The notes under the pieces are model-generated. The model was given only the letters and a program-made list of their open reading frames with translations, was not told the origin of the DNA and searched no databases. Shown here in pieces: positions 53,262-62,637 of a DNA stretch of 64,000 nt (within the stretch, counting starts at the first letter, position 1; every line of letters begins with the position of its first letter). The translations under genes were made by a program, and so were the position numbers. The DNA is from Athripsodes cinereus (lineage: Eukaryota; Arthropoda; Insecta; Trichoptera; Leptoceridae), in assembly GCA_947579605.1 (NCBI GenBank), contig OX388314.1:25306000-25369999 (forward strand). The letters are read 5' to 3'.

Positions 53262-53857
53262 TTGTAAAAATAAGTAGATTTATGTACGTTGTGAATAATA
53301 CTAATATTATGTTATGTTATTGACAATGTTTATGTCAATGGTAATGCGAAATTGGAAAGTCACTCATGTCATTGTCTGGTCAGTTAACACGTGCTGGCAA
53401 CACTGCACGTACAAACAAATCATTTAGAAATTTAAATATTATGATGTCAAATTTGATATGTAGACTATACCTACCTATGATTGATACTCTCACTACTTCT
53501 TTATTTATTTTATACTTCTTGCACATCATCAAAATTTCCATAACAAAATCAACAAATCAGTTTACATAAGAAAAAATGTGACGACATGCAGTGGCGAGAT
53601 TATTTCTTCCATCTAATCACGTCATATTAACACAAAAAAACGATAAAAATGAGAACACAAATAAGAAAAATCTCTACATAATTCAAAATGAAAAACAAAA
53701 AAAACTATAAAATAACCGGGAAATAATAAGAACTATAGGAAAGGGTTACGGGACGGATGCTAAGTTAGAAGACAATAACTTCTTGAATCCTTTAAAAGAT
53801 TGAGATATTTTATGAGAAGAAGGAAGATTATGCCAGCAACTTATGTATAGATACTGC
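53262..53857. other. Unassigned
   Basis: AT-rich, no recognised feature. Confidence 0.4.
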
Positions 53858-54080
53858 TACTACCTACTACTTCTACTATCCCATCACGGCATATCCCACA
53901 AGTGGGGTAGCCAGCAGATCGGCTGCAAGTAATAATAAACATTTGAGCTGTCCTCTCCGTGCCGACAAAAAAATAAGACATTCAGTATGGGTGGAAAACT
54001 TCATCACTGAATACAAGATATTGTAAAATGTCTTGAAAAGAGTGGGAGACCAATTCCTTAGCTGCTGCTCCACAAAATGA
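53858..54080 (-). repeat. A-repeat, near full length
   Basis: CTACTTCTACTATCCCATCA, CGGCATATCCCACAAGTGGG, CTGTCCTCTCCGTGCCGACA, GACATTCAGTATGGGTGG, then GAAAAGAGTGGGAGACCAAT and TGCTCCACAAAA. A short deletion removes the TGTCCTGTAAAAGG segment. Confidence 0.85.
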
Positions 54081-54231
54081 TGCTCTTATATTTATAAGAC
54101 CTTGATCAGATGCTGCATATGTTACGTTTACTTATTATTGTCAATATATGGATCATACGTACTGAAAACTTCAATGCAAAGTTCAACATTTGTTTAAAAA
54201 CAAGATGAAGAAAAATCAAATCAAATAATCA
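54081..54231. other. Unassigned spacer
   Basis: AT-rich sequence between A-repeat and LINE-B. Nothing seen. Confidence 0.4.
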
Positions 54232-54625
54232 ATAAATCATTGAGAAGGATGTGTGGTAAAAAGCTGAGAGATCGTGTGCGCAACAGTGATATACGAATGG
54301 AATGTGGAATGAAAGTTGGTGTAATGACAAGGATGACTGTAAATAACTTATGATGGTTTGGGCACGTGGAAAGAATGGATGAGGACGGAATGACCAGGAA
54401 GATGTATTTGAGATGTGGACGTCCGAGGATCAAATGGCAAGATCATTTAAATCAAATCCTACAGTCACTGTTGAGCACATTGAACAGGAGAGCATGCATG
54501 AGGAATTGTATGACAATGACGGAAGCGAAAGAAGTAGGTATGCCAGGATAGAAGGAAGTGGCGCTCGATCCTTTCTGCCTACCCCGCGAGGGAAGCGGCG
54601 TGATAGTATGTATATCTATATGTAT
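54232..54625 (+). pseudogene. LINE-B C-terminus, copy 5
   Basis: SLRRMCGKKLRDRVRNSDI, RMECGMKVGVMTRMTVNNL, stop, WFGHVERMDEDGMTRKMYLR, CGRPRIKWQDHLNQILQ, STLNRRACMRNCMTMTEAK. The segment AERNGARR before GRPR is missing compared with the 60-kb copy, and an in-frame stop replaces the R of LRWFGH. The terminus CTACCCCGCGAGGGAAGCGG, CGTGATAGTATGTAT is intact. Confidence 0.9.
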
Positions 54626-55289
54626 GTAAAATCAAATAAACGATTCTATATAGTGAATAAGTAATTTCATGTGTATTCAAGCAAATAAATATGAAATATA
54701 TTATGTATGTTTATATTTATATAGTTGTAGATCAACGATCATTATAATATTATATAGTATAGAGTTGCGCGTCGCAGCTGCGCGGTCGGTTCACAGGTCA
54801 TAGGCGCCAAATGTTTGAATATTAATTAAATATTTATTTATTAATTCACAAATACTTGTCACATTCCACGCATTACGACTAACCAACTAGTATAATCAAT
54901 GAATATGGAATAGCTCGTATTCTGAAAATTTTATATTTCGTGCCATAACAACGTTTAACTTTTTCTTCTTTTGGTGTCGACTCGGCTCTCAAGTGCACCA
55001 ACTATTTTTATCGCTTTTAAAAAATTTACCTTATTTTGGGCAGCTAGAATATTTTTTATTTAATATAAATTTAATAATGAACATACGAAGGAAGGAAAGT
55101 CTATTAATTTAGTCAACAATAATATTCTTTGTCAGCACGAATCAATAGACTCACTTATATTTTTATTATATTTCTAATAAGACACCTACTTTGATGGGAA
55201 ATGTTGGGATCTCACTTAAAATGACCGACGTGCCTCACAACTTAGACAAATAGCTAGAATGTGTACCTAACGTTATGTTAATGTCTTTC
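54626..55289. other. Unassigned
   Basis: AT-rich with a small CpG-containing patch at 54770-54800. No gene. Confidence 0.4.
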
Positions 55290-55470
55290 AATCACACTTC
55301 TTTTTCTTCCTGGCACTGTCCCAACTTATTGCCGTTGAAGGCTGTTGGGGTCGGCTCTTCTCGTTCTGAGGTCATAATATATTCTTCTGTTTCTTATATC
55401 ATCTTCATCCAGGCCATTTCTCCGCAGGATTCTATTGCATTGTGTCATCCAGGTAGTCTTTCAATCATAC
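55290..55470 (-). repeat. GGGGTCGGCT-type retroelement fragment
   Basis: CTGGCACTGTCCCAACTTAT, TGCCGTTGAAGGCTGTTGGG, GTCGGCTCTTCTCGTTCTG, followed by pyrimidine-rich text ending TTCTCCGCAGGATTC. I know similar GGGGTCGGCT...TCTTC phrases from arthropod LINE-derived repeats. The exact family is not placed. Confidence 0.4.
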
Positions 55471-55717
55471 ATAACAATAATAAATTGCGAATCTTCCCTA
55501 GGCACAGAAATTTACTAACTATTTTATTAGGTATTTAATTTTCAATAGATATACGTGGTGTTGTATTCTTTAAAGGTTTATTTATCTATCTATATATTCA
55601 ATCTATCAATATATTCAGTGTGTCGAAGCGAAATTAAGCTATGTCACGAGACGATTGTTTTATTAGTGTAGCATTTCAAAGATTTTCCATGAAAATACAT
55701 TTGCTTCTTACGTATTT
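55471..55717. other. Unassigned
   Basis: AT-rich, with nothing recognised. Confidence 0.35.
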
Positions 55718-55832
55718 TTTTAGTGGTACGGATAGAATACCTTGCATGTTTATTGCGTGCAGGCGACTGGTCTGCTGGCTACCCCAATTGTGGGATATGC
55801 CGTAGAGGTATAGTAGGTAGTAGTACTTAGTT
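55718..55832 (+). repeat. A-repeat 3'-end fragment
   Basis: GTGGTACGGATAGAATACCT, TGCATGTTTATTGCGTGCAG, GGCTACCCCAATTGTGGGAT, GTAGAGGTATAGTAGGTAGT. 5'-truncated. Confidence 0.75.
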
Positions 55833-56082
55833 GTTGTTTTATTTTAACAAAAATGGAAAGAATTTTTTTTTTATGAGATTTAAAATGTACCTAAGTACAT
55901 AATATAAAACACTGTAAATTTTCACTGTGAAACTCTAGTTAATCAATAGATAAATACTTATATACATATTGCCACAATAGTAAAAACAGTATCGTGGTGA
56001 AAATTATTAACAATGTTTTAGTATACATATAAATTGAAATTTTACAATAGATACTAATATACAAACATTGTATTCAATATTG

Positions 56083-56368
56083 AAAGAATGAATGAGGAAA
56101 GAATGACCAAGAAGATATATTTAGCTGAGAGGAATGGTGCTCGGAGACGTGGACGTCCGAGGGTCAAATGGCAAGATCATTTAAATCAAATCCTACAGGA
56201 CGGTCACGTGTTGAGCACATTGAACAGGAGAGCATGCATGAGAGATTGTATGACAGTGACGGAAGCGAAAGATGTATGCAAGGATAGAAGGAAGTGGCGC
56301 TCGATCCTTTCTGCCTAATACCCCGCGAGGGAAGCGACGTGATGGTATGTATGTATGTATGATGTATT
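56083..56368 (+). pseudogene. LINE-B C-terminus, copy 6 (open frame)
   Basis: The 76-codon frame runs MNEERMTKKIYLAERNGARR, RGRPRVKWQDHLNQILQDGH, VLSTLNRRACMRDCMTVTEA, KDVCKDRRKWRSILSA, stop. No frameshift is visible within it, so it is among the youngest LINE-B tails here. One 3-base insertion (AATACC) lies in the CTACCCC terminus. It ends CGTGATGGTATGTATGTATG, the clearest (TATG)n tail. Confidence 0.9.
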
Positions 56369-57060
56369 AAATATTTTTTTATGGATATAGGTACTTAACA
56401 AAATACAACGCGTTTTCAAGAGAATTACAATGGGAATTTAAAAGAACACATAACACATTTCATTAGTCAATTTTGTCAAAATTCGACATAGTATACTTTC
56501 GTTCCGACATATAGTACTGAAAACACATTTATCTACTGTAGAGTTATTAACGAATTTACGATTGTCAAAATAATTAAACACATAATAAGTTATATTATTT
56601 TCACTCTTTTATTATTGGATAAAGTTATTTATAATCGGATTTTAAAATATTATAAAATAATAATTACTATTAAAATTTGTACAAATAAAATCACGCATAT
56701 TACAGATATGTATTGAACTCAGTGGATTTTTAAAAATTTAATTACCTACCCTATTTTAGCACCTACCTACATCATCGCTCGTATGAAATAATATGTTAAG
56801 GGTGTAGACGCAAAGTTATATCGATCCTAAAATATTGCAAGTTGGAATAACCCACATTTCTGTTTTCATTTAAAATGTTTTTAGTACTAAATTGTTTTTT
56901 TTTAACTGATTTAGTCATGGAAAGGGTTTTTTAATGCATTATAATGTAGCCAGCGCAAAAACGAACATTCATTATTTATTTTATTTTTGAAGATAGGCGT
57001 AAGTATCTAAATATTTTGCATTTACAATAATACAATTAAAATAAATATATAAAAGTTGAG
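56369..57060. other. Unassigned AT-rich stretch
   Basis: No gene or repeat recognised. Confidence 0.4.
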
Positions 57061-57125
57061 TCCTAAATATAATTTGAAAACTCAGCCCTGATGATGGCAA
57101 TTCGTTAGTGAAAGTGCGTTGGGTG
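57061..57125 (+). other. Weak hammerhead-like core
   Basis: CCCTGATGATGGCAATTCGT, then TAGTGAAAGTGCG includes CTGATGA and GAAA in the usual order and spacing. Helix I and helix III do not pair convincingly. Recorded mainly because a better candidate lies at 59.04 kb. Confidence 0.15.
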
Positions 57126-57587
57126 TTTGTGGTAGGTACATGTTGTATACACTTTTGAGAACACGTCAATGTATACCACAAACAAGAAACAACAGTATTA
57201 ATTTTATATTTTAAAACTATTTAAAAAGATGCTTCATAATAAACCTAGAAATCAACAAGACATCAATTAAAATCGTTAATATAATATTCAAAATTTACAT
57301 TCCCGAGAGGAACGTTAAACGGCAAAGGAAAAATAATACTTTTACATAAATGTGCATTTTCATCAGTACGATGGATTTAACTATACCTAAATCAATGTTT
57401 TTCATATTGTGACCATTGACCTTTACGGTATAGACTAGTTAGAATTGCAGCACCAATTTTCTGGGAAAACATGTCCCGAAAACATGTACTTTTATAAATG
57501 CGTCTATGTATATATGGAGCGATTCGATGAATGTATCTTTTTGAACTTACGCTCGTTCAAGACCGATTTATAAAAAATATTTTTAAA
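57126..57587. other. Unassigned
   Basis: AT-rich, no feature. Confidence 0.4.
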
Positions 57588-57790
57588 TTGATGCGGCGCA
57601 GAGATAACGCTCTTACCTTTGTTCCACGAATTCCGGATTCGATTCCCAGTCAGGGCTAAATGAAGAATGATCTTTTTCAGACTGTTCTGGGTTTGGGTAT
57701 TACATGTATAGTACATTGTATTTGTGTAAACTGTGTATTGTCGTGTTAGTACCCATAATACAAGATCCATATCTTAGTTCGAGAGAGTGA
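57588..57790 (+). mobile_element. SINE-2 copy 2 (tRNA-derived)
   Basis: The head is GATGCGGCGCAGAGATAACG. The B-box region GGATTCGATTCCC lies at 57635-57647. The body is AAATGAAGAATGATCTTTTT, CTGGGTTTGGGTATTACATG, GTTAGTACCCATAATACAAG. It matches the 13.2-kb copy through most of its length. The last ~40 bp (GGGACTAGCTCGAT) is missing. Confidence 0.88.
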
Positions 57791-58149
57791 AACAACAAAT
57801 ATTTTTTGTGTTGTTGATTTTGGTCTCAAAATTTATTTGGTCGCATTACCAATTTTTTTGAATATCTAGTCTATACAATAAAAGTATGTTGCACGTTAAT
57901 TTATCAACTGCCACAAGAAACATAATATTGGGATTTCCAGTAATATAAAAATAATTTACCCAAACAGCAAAAACGTGTTTAATTTTTATACCTTTATAAT
58001 AGACGATTAATTTATTATTTTTCCACAGACAGTTGCTAGCCAAATAGTTTCGTCTCATACTTGTTTATGGGATCTAAGGTTCATACTCCATTCTCGAATT
58101 GAAACTGATCGTGTGCCAAACAATTACAAAATCTTAAAATATTCTTGAT
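57791..58149. other. Unassigned
   Basis: AT-rich. A 70-codon minus frame shows no motif. Confidence 0.4.
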
Positions 58150-58205
58150 TCTACTGTCCAACCAAGAATCGAACCTTAGTCACCAAGTAAGCAGGTGTGC
58201 AAATT
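58150..58205 (-). repeat. Possible tRNA-like fragment
   Basis: The complement reads CTTGGTGACTAAGGTTCGAT, TCTTGGTTGGACAG, with a B-box-like GGTTCGATTCT. Too short to assign to either SINE family. Confidence 0.3.
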
Positions 58206-58589
58206 TTTAAGCTCTGTGTGATGAATATAGAATATTCCTCCACTTCTCTTGCCAACACACACGTTATTCCACAACAAACTATGAGAGAAACACTGTTTTT
58301 AACAGAATTTATGAAACATACAACACATCATTCAACGACATAGATATATTTCGAGTATTTTGTATAATATAATCTTAGTTGTAATTGGCTTTAATTTGGA
58401 CAATTATTCTATTGTTTATTATGTATCAACATAATATAAGCTGTAACTTTAACTTTAAATTAATTAAATAAATAAATAAAAATATACATATACCTACCTA
58501 TATGTATGTAGATATACTTTTCTCCTAGTCACTTAAAGAGGAAGCACAAATTTATCTTTAAAATAGTGCATTGTACATTTAGATATGTA
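58206..58589. other. Unassigned
   Basis: AT-rich. An AAATAAATAAATAAA run at about 58465-58482 looks like a retroelement tail. Confidence 0.35.
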
Positions 58590-58755
58590 GCTATTGTCGC
58601 GTTTGTACCTACTCATAATACAAAATTCGTATCTTATTTTATTTTATTTTAATTTCTTTTATAGGCATTTCTACAGGTTTTTATCTTAGTTTGAGACTAG
58701 CTCGATCTGTGTGAATTGTCTATGCATGTTACTTATATAAAAAATATAAGAAACT
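58590..58755 (+). mobile_element. SINE-2 3' body with a 46-bp insertion
   Basis: GTACCTACTCATAATACAAA, then TTCGTATCTTA and, after a gap, GTTTGAGACTAGCTCGATCT, GTGTGAATTGTC match the SINE-2 body. ATCTTA occurs at 58631-58636 and again at 58683-58688, bracketing 46 bp foreign to SINE-2. On the minus strand that insert ends AAAATAAAATAAAA, so it looks like a minute 5'-truncated retro-insertion with its target duplication. Confidence 0.65.
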
Positions 58756-58869
58756 TTTTTCACATTATATATCTAATTCTCAAAGGGAAAAATATTTCGC
58801 TATTTTATTTTATCTATCCACACGAATCCTATGAAAATGCTATTTAAATGCCAACTGAATTCCCTTTGG

Positions 58870-59130
58870 AAAAAATAATTCAGGCACAGAATCGCTCTAA
58901 CCACTCTCAGAAAGGTGTTTCTGAGTTTCAAACTTCTTCTGATTATGTTTTGCACAATGTTGTATTGTGTAAACATTGTTCTCTAATTGACACGTCTGAT
59001 TGGTTTTGTCATCTGCGCGTTGGGCAAAATAAACTTTTCGCCAGCCTGATGATGAGAGCGGAGGCTCTTGAAAGCCGGCTCGCGTCCAATAAAAAGTCAC
59101 TGTGGATATACTATAAATAAGTGTTTTATT
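58870..59130 (+). repeat. Retroelement 3'-end candidate with hammerhead-like motif
   Basis: At about 59045-59095, GCCTGATGATGAGAGCGGAG, GCTCTTGAAAGCCGGCTCGC holds CTGATGA, a stem (AGAGC/GCTCT), GAAA, and AGCCGGCT followed by C. This is the layout of short-helix-III hammerhead ribozymes known from Penelope-like elements. An extra T follows CTGATGA and helix I pairs only weakly. An AATAAAAAG tail follows. No protein domain recognised in the 90-codon frame here. Confidence 0.3.
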
Positions 59131-59325
59131 TATAATTAATTCAAATTAGGTTGGTATATGATAAATTCAGCAATAAGCCCTGTCAATTATCTATCTAAAA
59201 CATCATAAGACTACCCCAGTAATTAACATTAAAAAGGTTGTCCTCTCTTCGTCCCAATAAATAAGATCTATCTTCAAGATGAATGGCATAATTTATCGCT
59301 GAACGGAAGACGCCAAATATATTTC
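59131..59325. repeat. A-repeat inverted composite, diverged
   Basis: First AAATTCAGCAATAAGCCCTG in + orientation, then CATAAGACTACCCCAGTAAT, TTGTCCTCTCTTCGTCCC, AAGATGAATGGCATAATTTA, TCGCTGAACGGAAGAC in reverse. The same + half then - copy arrangement occurs at 3.84-4.11 kb. Confidence 0.55.
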
Positions 59326-59815
59326 ACACTTACTTACTTATTTATTTTACATTACGGCGCAAGCTTTTTACATAATTATATTAGCCATTACAATAAAAAA
59401 CAGTAAATACCTAATAGGTAGGTATTTTAGTAGTTATATTAAAATTATAAAATATATTAAAATTTGATATTAACAATAAATAAATTTAAAAAAAAAACTG
59501 AAAATGCTCCGTTGCGGTGGTTTGTACCTACCACAAAATGGCGCAAAATAAATTGTCCAGATGATTATTATTATTATTATAACAAAAAAAGATTATGTAT
59601 AGTGGATAAAAATAAAATATATATTTAAATATAATATATGTATTTGAATATGCAGAAATATAGGTAAATCATATAAAATAATTAATTAATCGGTTACGGC
59701 AATCCACCCGATTCGGGTGATTTGTGTTTAAAATAATTTGTAAAGGGATTTAAAACAAACAATTCCATCAAAAATAGAATTATGGACAAACGCAAAGTGA
59801 AATTATTGAAATACA
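59326..59815. other. Unassigned
   Basis: AT-rich. Short ATTATT array at about 59563-59580. No gene. Confidence 0.4.
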
Positions 59816-60200
59816 TACATACATACATACCATCACGCCGCTCCCCTCGCGGGGTAGGCAGAAAAGATCGAGCGCCACTTCCTTCTATCCTTGCATACAT
59901 CTTTCGCTTCCGTCACTGTCATACAATTCCTCATGCATGCTCTCCTGTTCAATGTGCTCACCACGTGACCGTCCTGTAGGATTTGATTTAAATGATCTTG
60001 CCATTTAGTCCTAGGACGTCCACGTCTCCGAGCACCATTCCTCTCAGCCAAATATATCTTCTTAGTCATTCTGTCCTCATTCATTCTTTCCACGTGCCCA
60101 AACCATCTTAACTTATTTACATTCATCCTTGTTATTACACCCACTTTCATTCCACATTCCTTTCGTATATCACTGTTACACACACGATCTCTCAGACTTT
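59816..60200 (-). pseudogene. LINE-B C-terminus, copy 7 (longest open frame)
   Basis: The minus strand is open for 116 codons: MCNSDIRKECGMKVGVITRM, NVNKLRWFGHVERMNEDRMT, KKIYLAERNGARRRGRPRTK, WQDHLNQILQDGHVVSTLNR, RACMRNCMTVTEAKDVCKDR, RKWRSIFSAYPARGAA, stop. Upstream SLRDRV is also present. This is the C-terminal end of an RTE-like polyprotein beyond the RT domain. The element is 5'-truncated, so no enzyme is encoded. The tail is (TACA)n on the + strand at about 59815-59830. Confidence 0.92.
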
Positions 60201-60570
60201 TATTGAAATAACTACCAAGATATACGTGTAAACAAACATTGTTTTATATATTAATAATTTCAAGTAGTAAAAAATTAAATCTTGTTTGGTGTAATTATGA
60301 ATGTTCATTATAAATATGATACTTGGAAATTTTCTATTAAAATATTTTAATGTGACTTCATCAATATTTCTACTAAATTCCTGAATATATTTGTATATCA
60401 TATACATAACATTATTTCGTTTTAATTATACACAACATGTTGGTTTGCTTCTTTAGTTATTCAATTTAAGATAAAAATGTGATTATTCAATTAGTATATA
60501 ATGACACATCACAATATATTTATTAACATTTATTTATTGCGATTAACATTTATTTATTTGTCACCTAATG
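60201..60570. other. Unassigned
   Basis: AT-rich. GATTAACATTTATTTATT is duplicated at about 60523 and 60541. No gene. Confidence 0.4.
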
Positions 60571-60640
60571 AAGTTGGGCGAAGCCGGGACCTCGATGATG
60601 CAAGTCGACTGCGATAGCCATTGCACCACGTGACCGGTTC
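60571..60640 (-). repeat. tRNA-like sequence (SINE head or tRNA pseudogene)
   Basis: The complement reads ACCGGTCACGTGGTGCAATG, GCTATCGCAGTCGACTTGCA, TCATCGAGGTCCCGGCTTCG. The A-box (TGGTGCAATGG) is good. The B-box (GGTCCCGGCTTCGCC) has mutated from the GGTTCGANTCC consensus. It does not match SINE-1 or SINE-2 outside the boxes. An aminoacylatable tRNA looks unlikely because the acceptor arms do not pair. Confidence 0.5.
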
Positions 60641-60699
60641 TTTTTTCGTATAGAGTGATTTTTGACCGTAGAGTGAACATAATATTATATCAATTATTT

Positions 60700-60820
60700 A
60701 AAAAAAAGATCGCTGGAAGGAAATGGATGCAGCAAGCCTAGAACGGCCCAGACAAAAATCATAGCGGAAACAAACATATACATTCTAAAGATGAACCTGA
60801 AATAGATGAAGAAGAAGAAT
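60700..60820 (+). repeat. Decayed LINE tail
   Basis: GATCGCTGGAAGGAAATGGA, TGCAGCAAGCCTAGAACGGC reads DRWKEMDAASLERPRQ, like the DRxxWRxxV end of LINE frames, and closes in AGATGAAGAAGAAGAA. Family not placed. Confidence 0.4.
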
Positions 60821-60827
60821 TACTACA

Positions 60828-60935
60828 TCTACTGTAATATCACAGTATATCCCACAAGTGGGGTAGCCAGCAGAAGTAGAAAACATAATGTCCTTTTCAT
60901 GTCAATAAAAATTAAGACTTTCAGGATGTTTGACA
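60828..60935 (-). repeat. A-repeat fragment
   Basis: CACAGTATATCCCACAAGTG, GGGTAGCCAGCAGAAGTAGA, AATTAAGACTTTCAGGATG. Internally shortened. Confidence 0.75.
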
Positions 60936-61053
60936 TTGTGATAATATGTTTCTATACAATCGAAATTTCTGATTGCAGAGACATGACTCTCCTTGAAAAT
61001 TTTATCCAATATATTAATTCATTTTTTCATTCATCAATGACAGTGGTACATGC

Positions 61054-61612
61054 GAAAAAGAAATACGCAGAAGAATCCAGATGGCTTAAGGTGCCATGAC
61101 AAACTTGGACAAGATATGGAAAAATAGAAACATAAGTCTGGCTACGAAGATCAGACTGGTAAAGTCACTAGTCTTTTCCATATTCTTGTATGCAGCCGAA
61201 CCTGGACAATCAAATCTCGAGAACGAGCTAGAATAGATGCCTTCGAAATGTGGTGCTGGAGGCGTCTACTGCGCATACCGTGGACAGCACATAGAACAAA
61301 TTCGTCCATCCTCGAAGAACTGAATATCAAGGAACGGTTGTCCACCATATGCATACGCCGTATCCTGCAGTACTTTGGGCACATCGCACGGAGAGGACCA
61401 GACAACCTGGAGAGACTTGTTTTGACTGGAAGTGTGGAGGGCAATAGAGCTAGGGGGCGCGCACCAATGAGATGGAGTGAGCAGGTGAAGGAGGCTACGG
61501 GGGGGACTTTGCATGAGGCGCTACGAAGAGCGGTGGATCGAAGTCGTTGGAAGCATTTTGTGCACAACTATACAAATGATGGTCACGATCCTCAGCACTG
61601 AGGGATCGACAA
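61054..61612 (+). pseudogene. LINE-F (BovB/RTE-like) C-terminus, copy 1
   Basis: Reads EKEIRRRIQMA, stop (61087-61089), GAMTNLDKIWKNRNISLATK, IRLVKSLVFSIFLYAAE. A one-base loss at about 61200/61201 then moves to the frame of WTIKSRERARIDAFEMWCWR, RLLRIPWTAHRTNSSILEEL, NIKERLSTICIRRILQYFGH, VEGNRARGRAPMRWSEQVKE, DRSRWKHFVHNYTNDGHDPQ, stop. This order (TKxRLVxxLVFxIFLYxxE, EMWCWRRxLxIPWT, YFGHIxRR, GRxPxRWxD, GxHDPQ) is a hallmark RTE/BovB end. Only two lesions in ~185 codons make it relatively young. Confidence 0.92.
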
Positions 61613-61639
61613 TAAAGAAAGAAGATTAATTAATTAATA

Positions 61640-61885
61640 TAAGTGATCATGCCACGTGGTTCTCGTACGCCCGCGCTTTCTCATACCCCCTCTTTCAAAC
61701 AAGTAGGTACATATATCCTCTTTGTCATCCTTTCCTCGTCCATTCGTTCCGCATGTCCAAGCAATCGTAACTTTTTATACGCATTCTATCCTCTTGCACC
61801 CGCTCATTCTCCTAAAATCTTCATTCTTCACTCTATCACGCAACGTTTTACCAACCATTCTTAATTTCTCTCTCCACTACTTTAA
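61640..61885 (-). pseudogene. LINE-C-like upstream C-terminal fragment
   Basis: GATCATGCCACGTGGTTCTC, GTACGCCCGCGCTTTCTCAT, ATCCTCTTTGTCATCCTTTC, CTCGTCCATTCGTTCCGCAT. On the minus strand this is the region from LRDRV-like through GHAERMDEERMTK to RGRTRTTW. It lacks the 3' terminus. Confidence 0.65.
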
Positions 61886-61933
61886 ATTTTTATATTTTTA
61901 CCTGAGTATATAATTTTTGATTATTAAGAATTA

Positions 61934-62094
61934 AATCAAATCCTACAGGACGGTTACGTGTTGAGCACATTGAACAGGAAAGCATGCATGAAGAATTGTA
62001 TAACAGTGACAGAAGAGAAGGATAGAAGGAAGTGGCGCTCGATCCTATCTGCTTACCCCGCGAGGGAAGCGGCGTGATGGTATGTATGCATGTA
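61934..62094 (+). pseudogene. LINE-B 3' end, copy 8
   Basis: TCAAATCCTACAGGACGGTT, ACGTGTTGAGCACATTGAAC, AGGAAAGCATGCATGAAGAA, then CTTACCCCGCGAGGGAAGCG, GCGTGATGGTATGTATGCAT. A deletion removes the CGAAAGATGTATGCA segment. Confidence 0.87.
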
Positions 62095-62637
62095 TAATTT
62101 TTCTAGTACGTAGTAACTGAGTATGATAATAAATTTAGGAATTTTTTTGGGGTTCAAAATGTCCATTTTGGTCCCCGAAAAATTATCATATGCAGATTTG
62201 ATTATAAACTTGTATCAATTAGATGATTTGTATCAATTACATAATTTTAAACTCTGCAACCATCTCAAGGCAAACAAGCCTCTATCATCATAATGCATAA
62301 CATATAAAAAGCCTGCGAGATATCAAAGTATACTTAATGTTTCATTAAATTTGTCTTTAAAACGATGCAAAGTGCCGATAAGACGCCTTATTGGCGCCGT
62401 TTTGTAAGAGATATATAGAAATTGGATGAAATTTACATTAATGATGTCATTCTACGCAATTTATGACAAAAATTCATCCGCATTGACACAAGAACGCATC
62501 AGTGGTTCGTGTTTTATGTCATATTAATTCTATTACCACAATCCAGCCAATAAAATATCGCCTCTCTAATTATGCAGAAAAAATGGTGGCGTAGGGGTCA
62601 ACTCATTAACTCATGTTATTATTTATTATTATTATTA
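62095..62637. other. Unassigned
   Basis: AT-rich apart from a GC-richer patch near 62370-62405. No gene. Ends in a TTATTATTATTATT array that is the reversed 3' tail of LINE-J. Confidence 0.4.

Noticed and set aside
60571..60640. Functional tRNA gene
   Set aside because: The B-box is mutated and the acceptor and T arms do not pair well.
61151..61567. 138-codon minus-strand frame
   Set aside because: It is the antisense shadow of LINE-F, which is on the + strand with diagnostic motifs.
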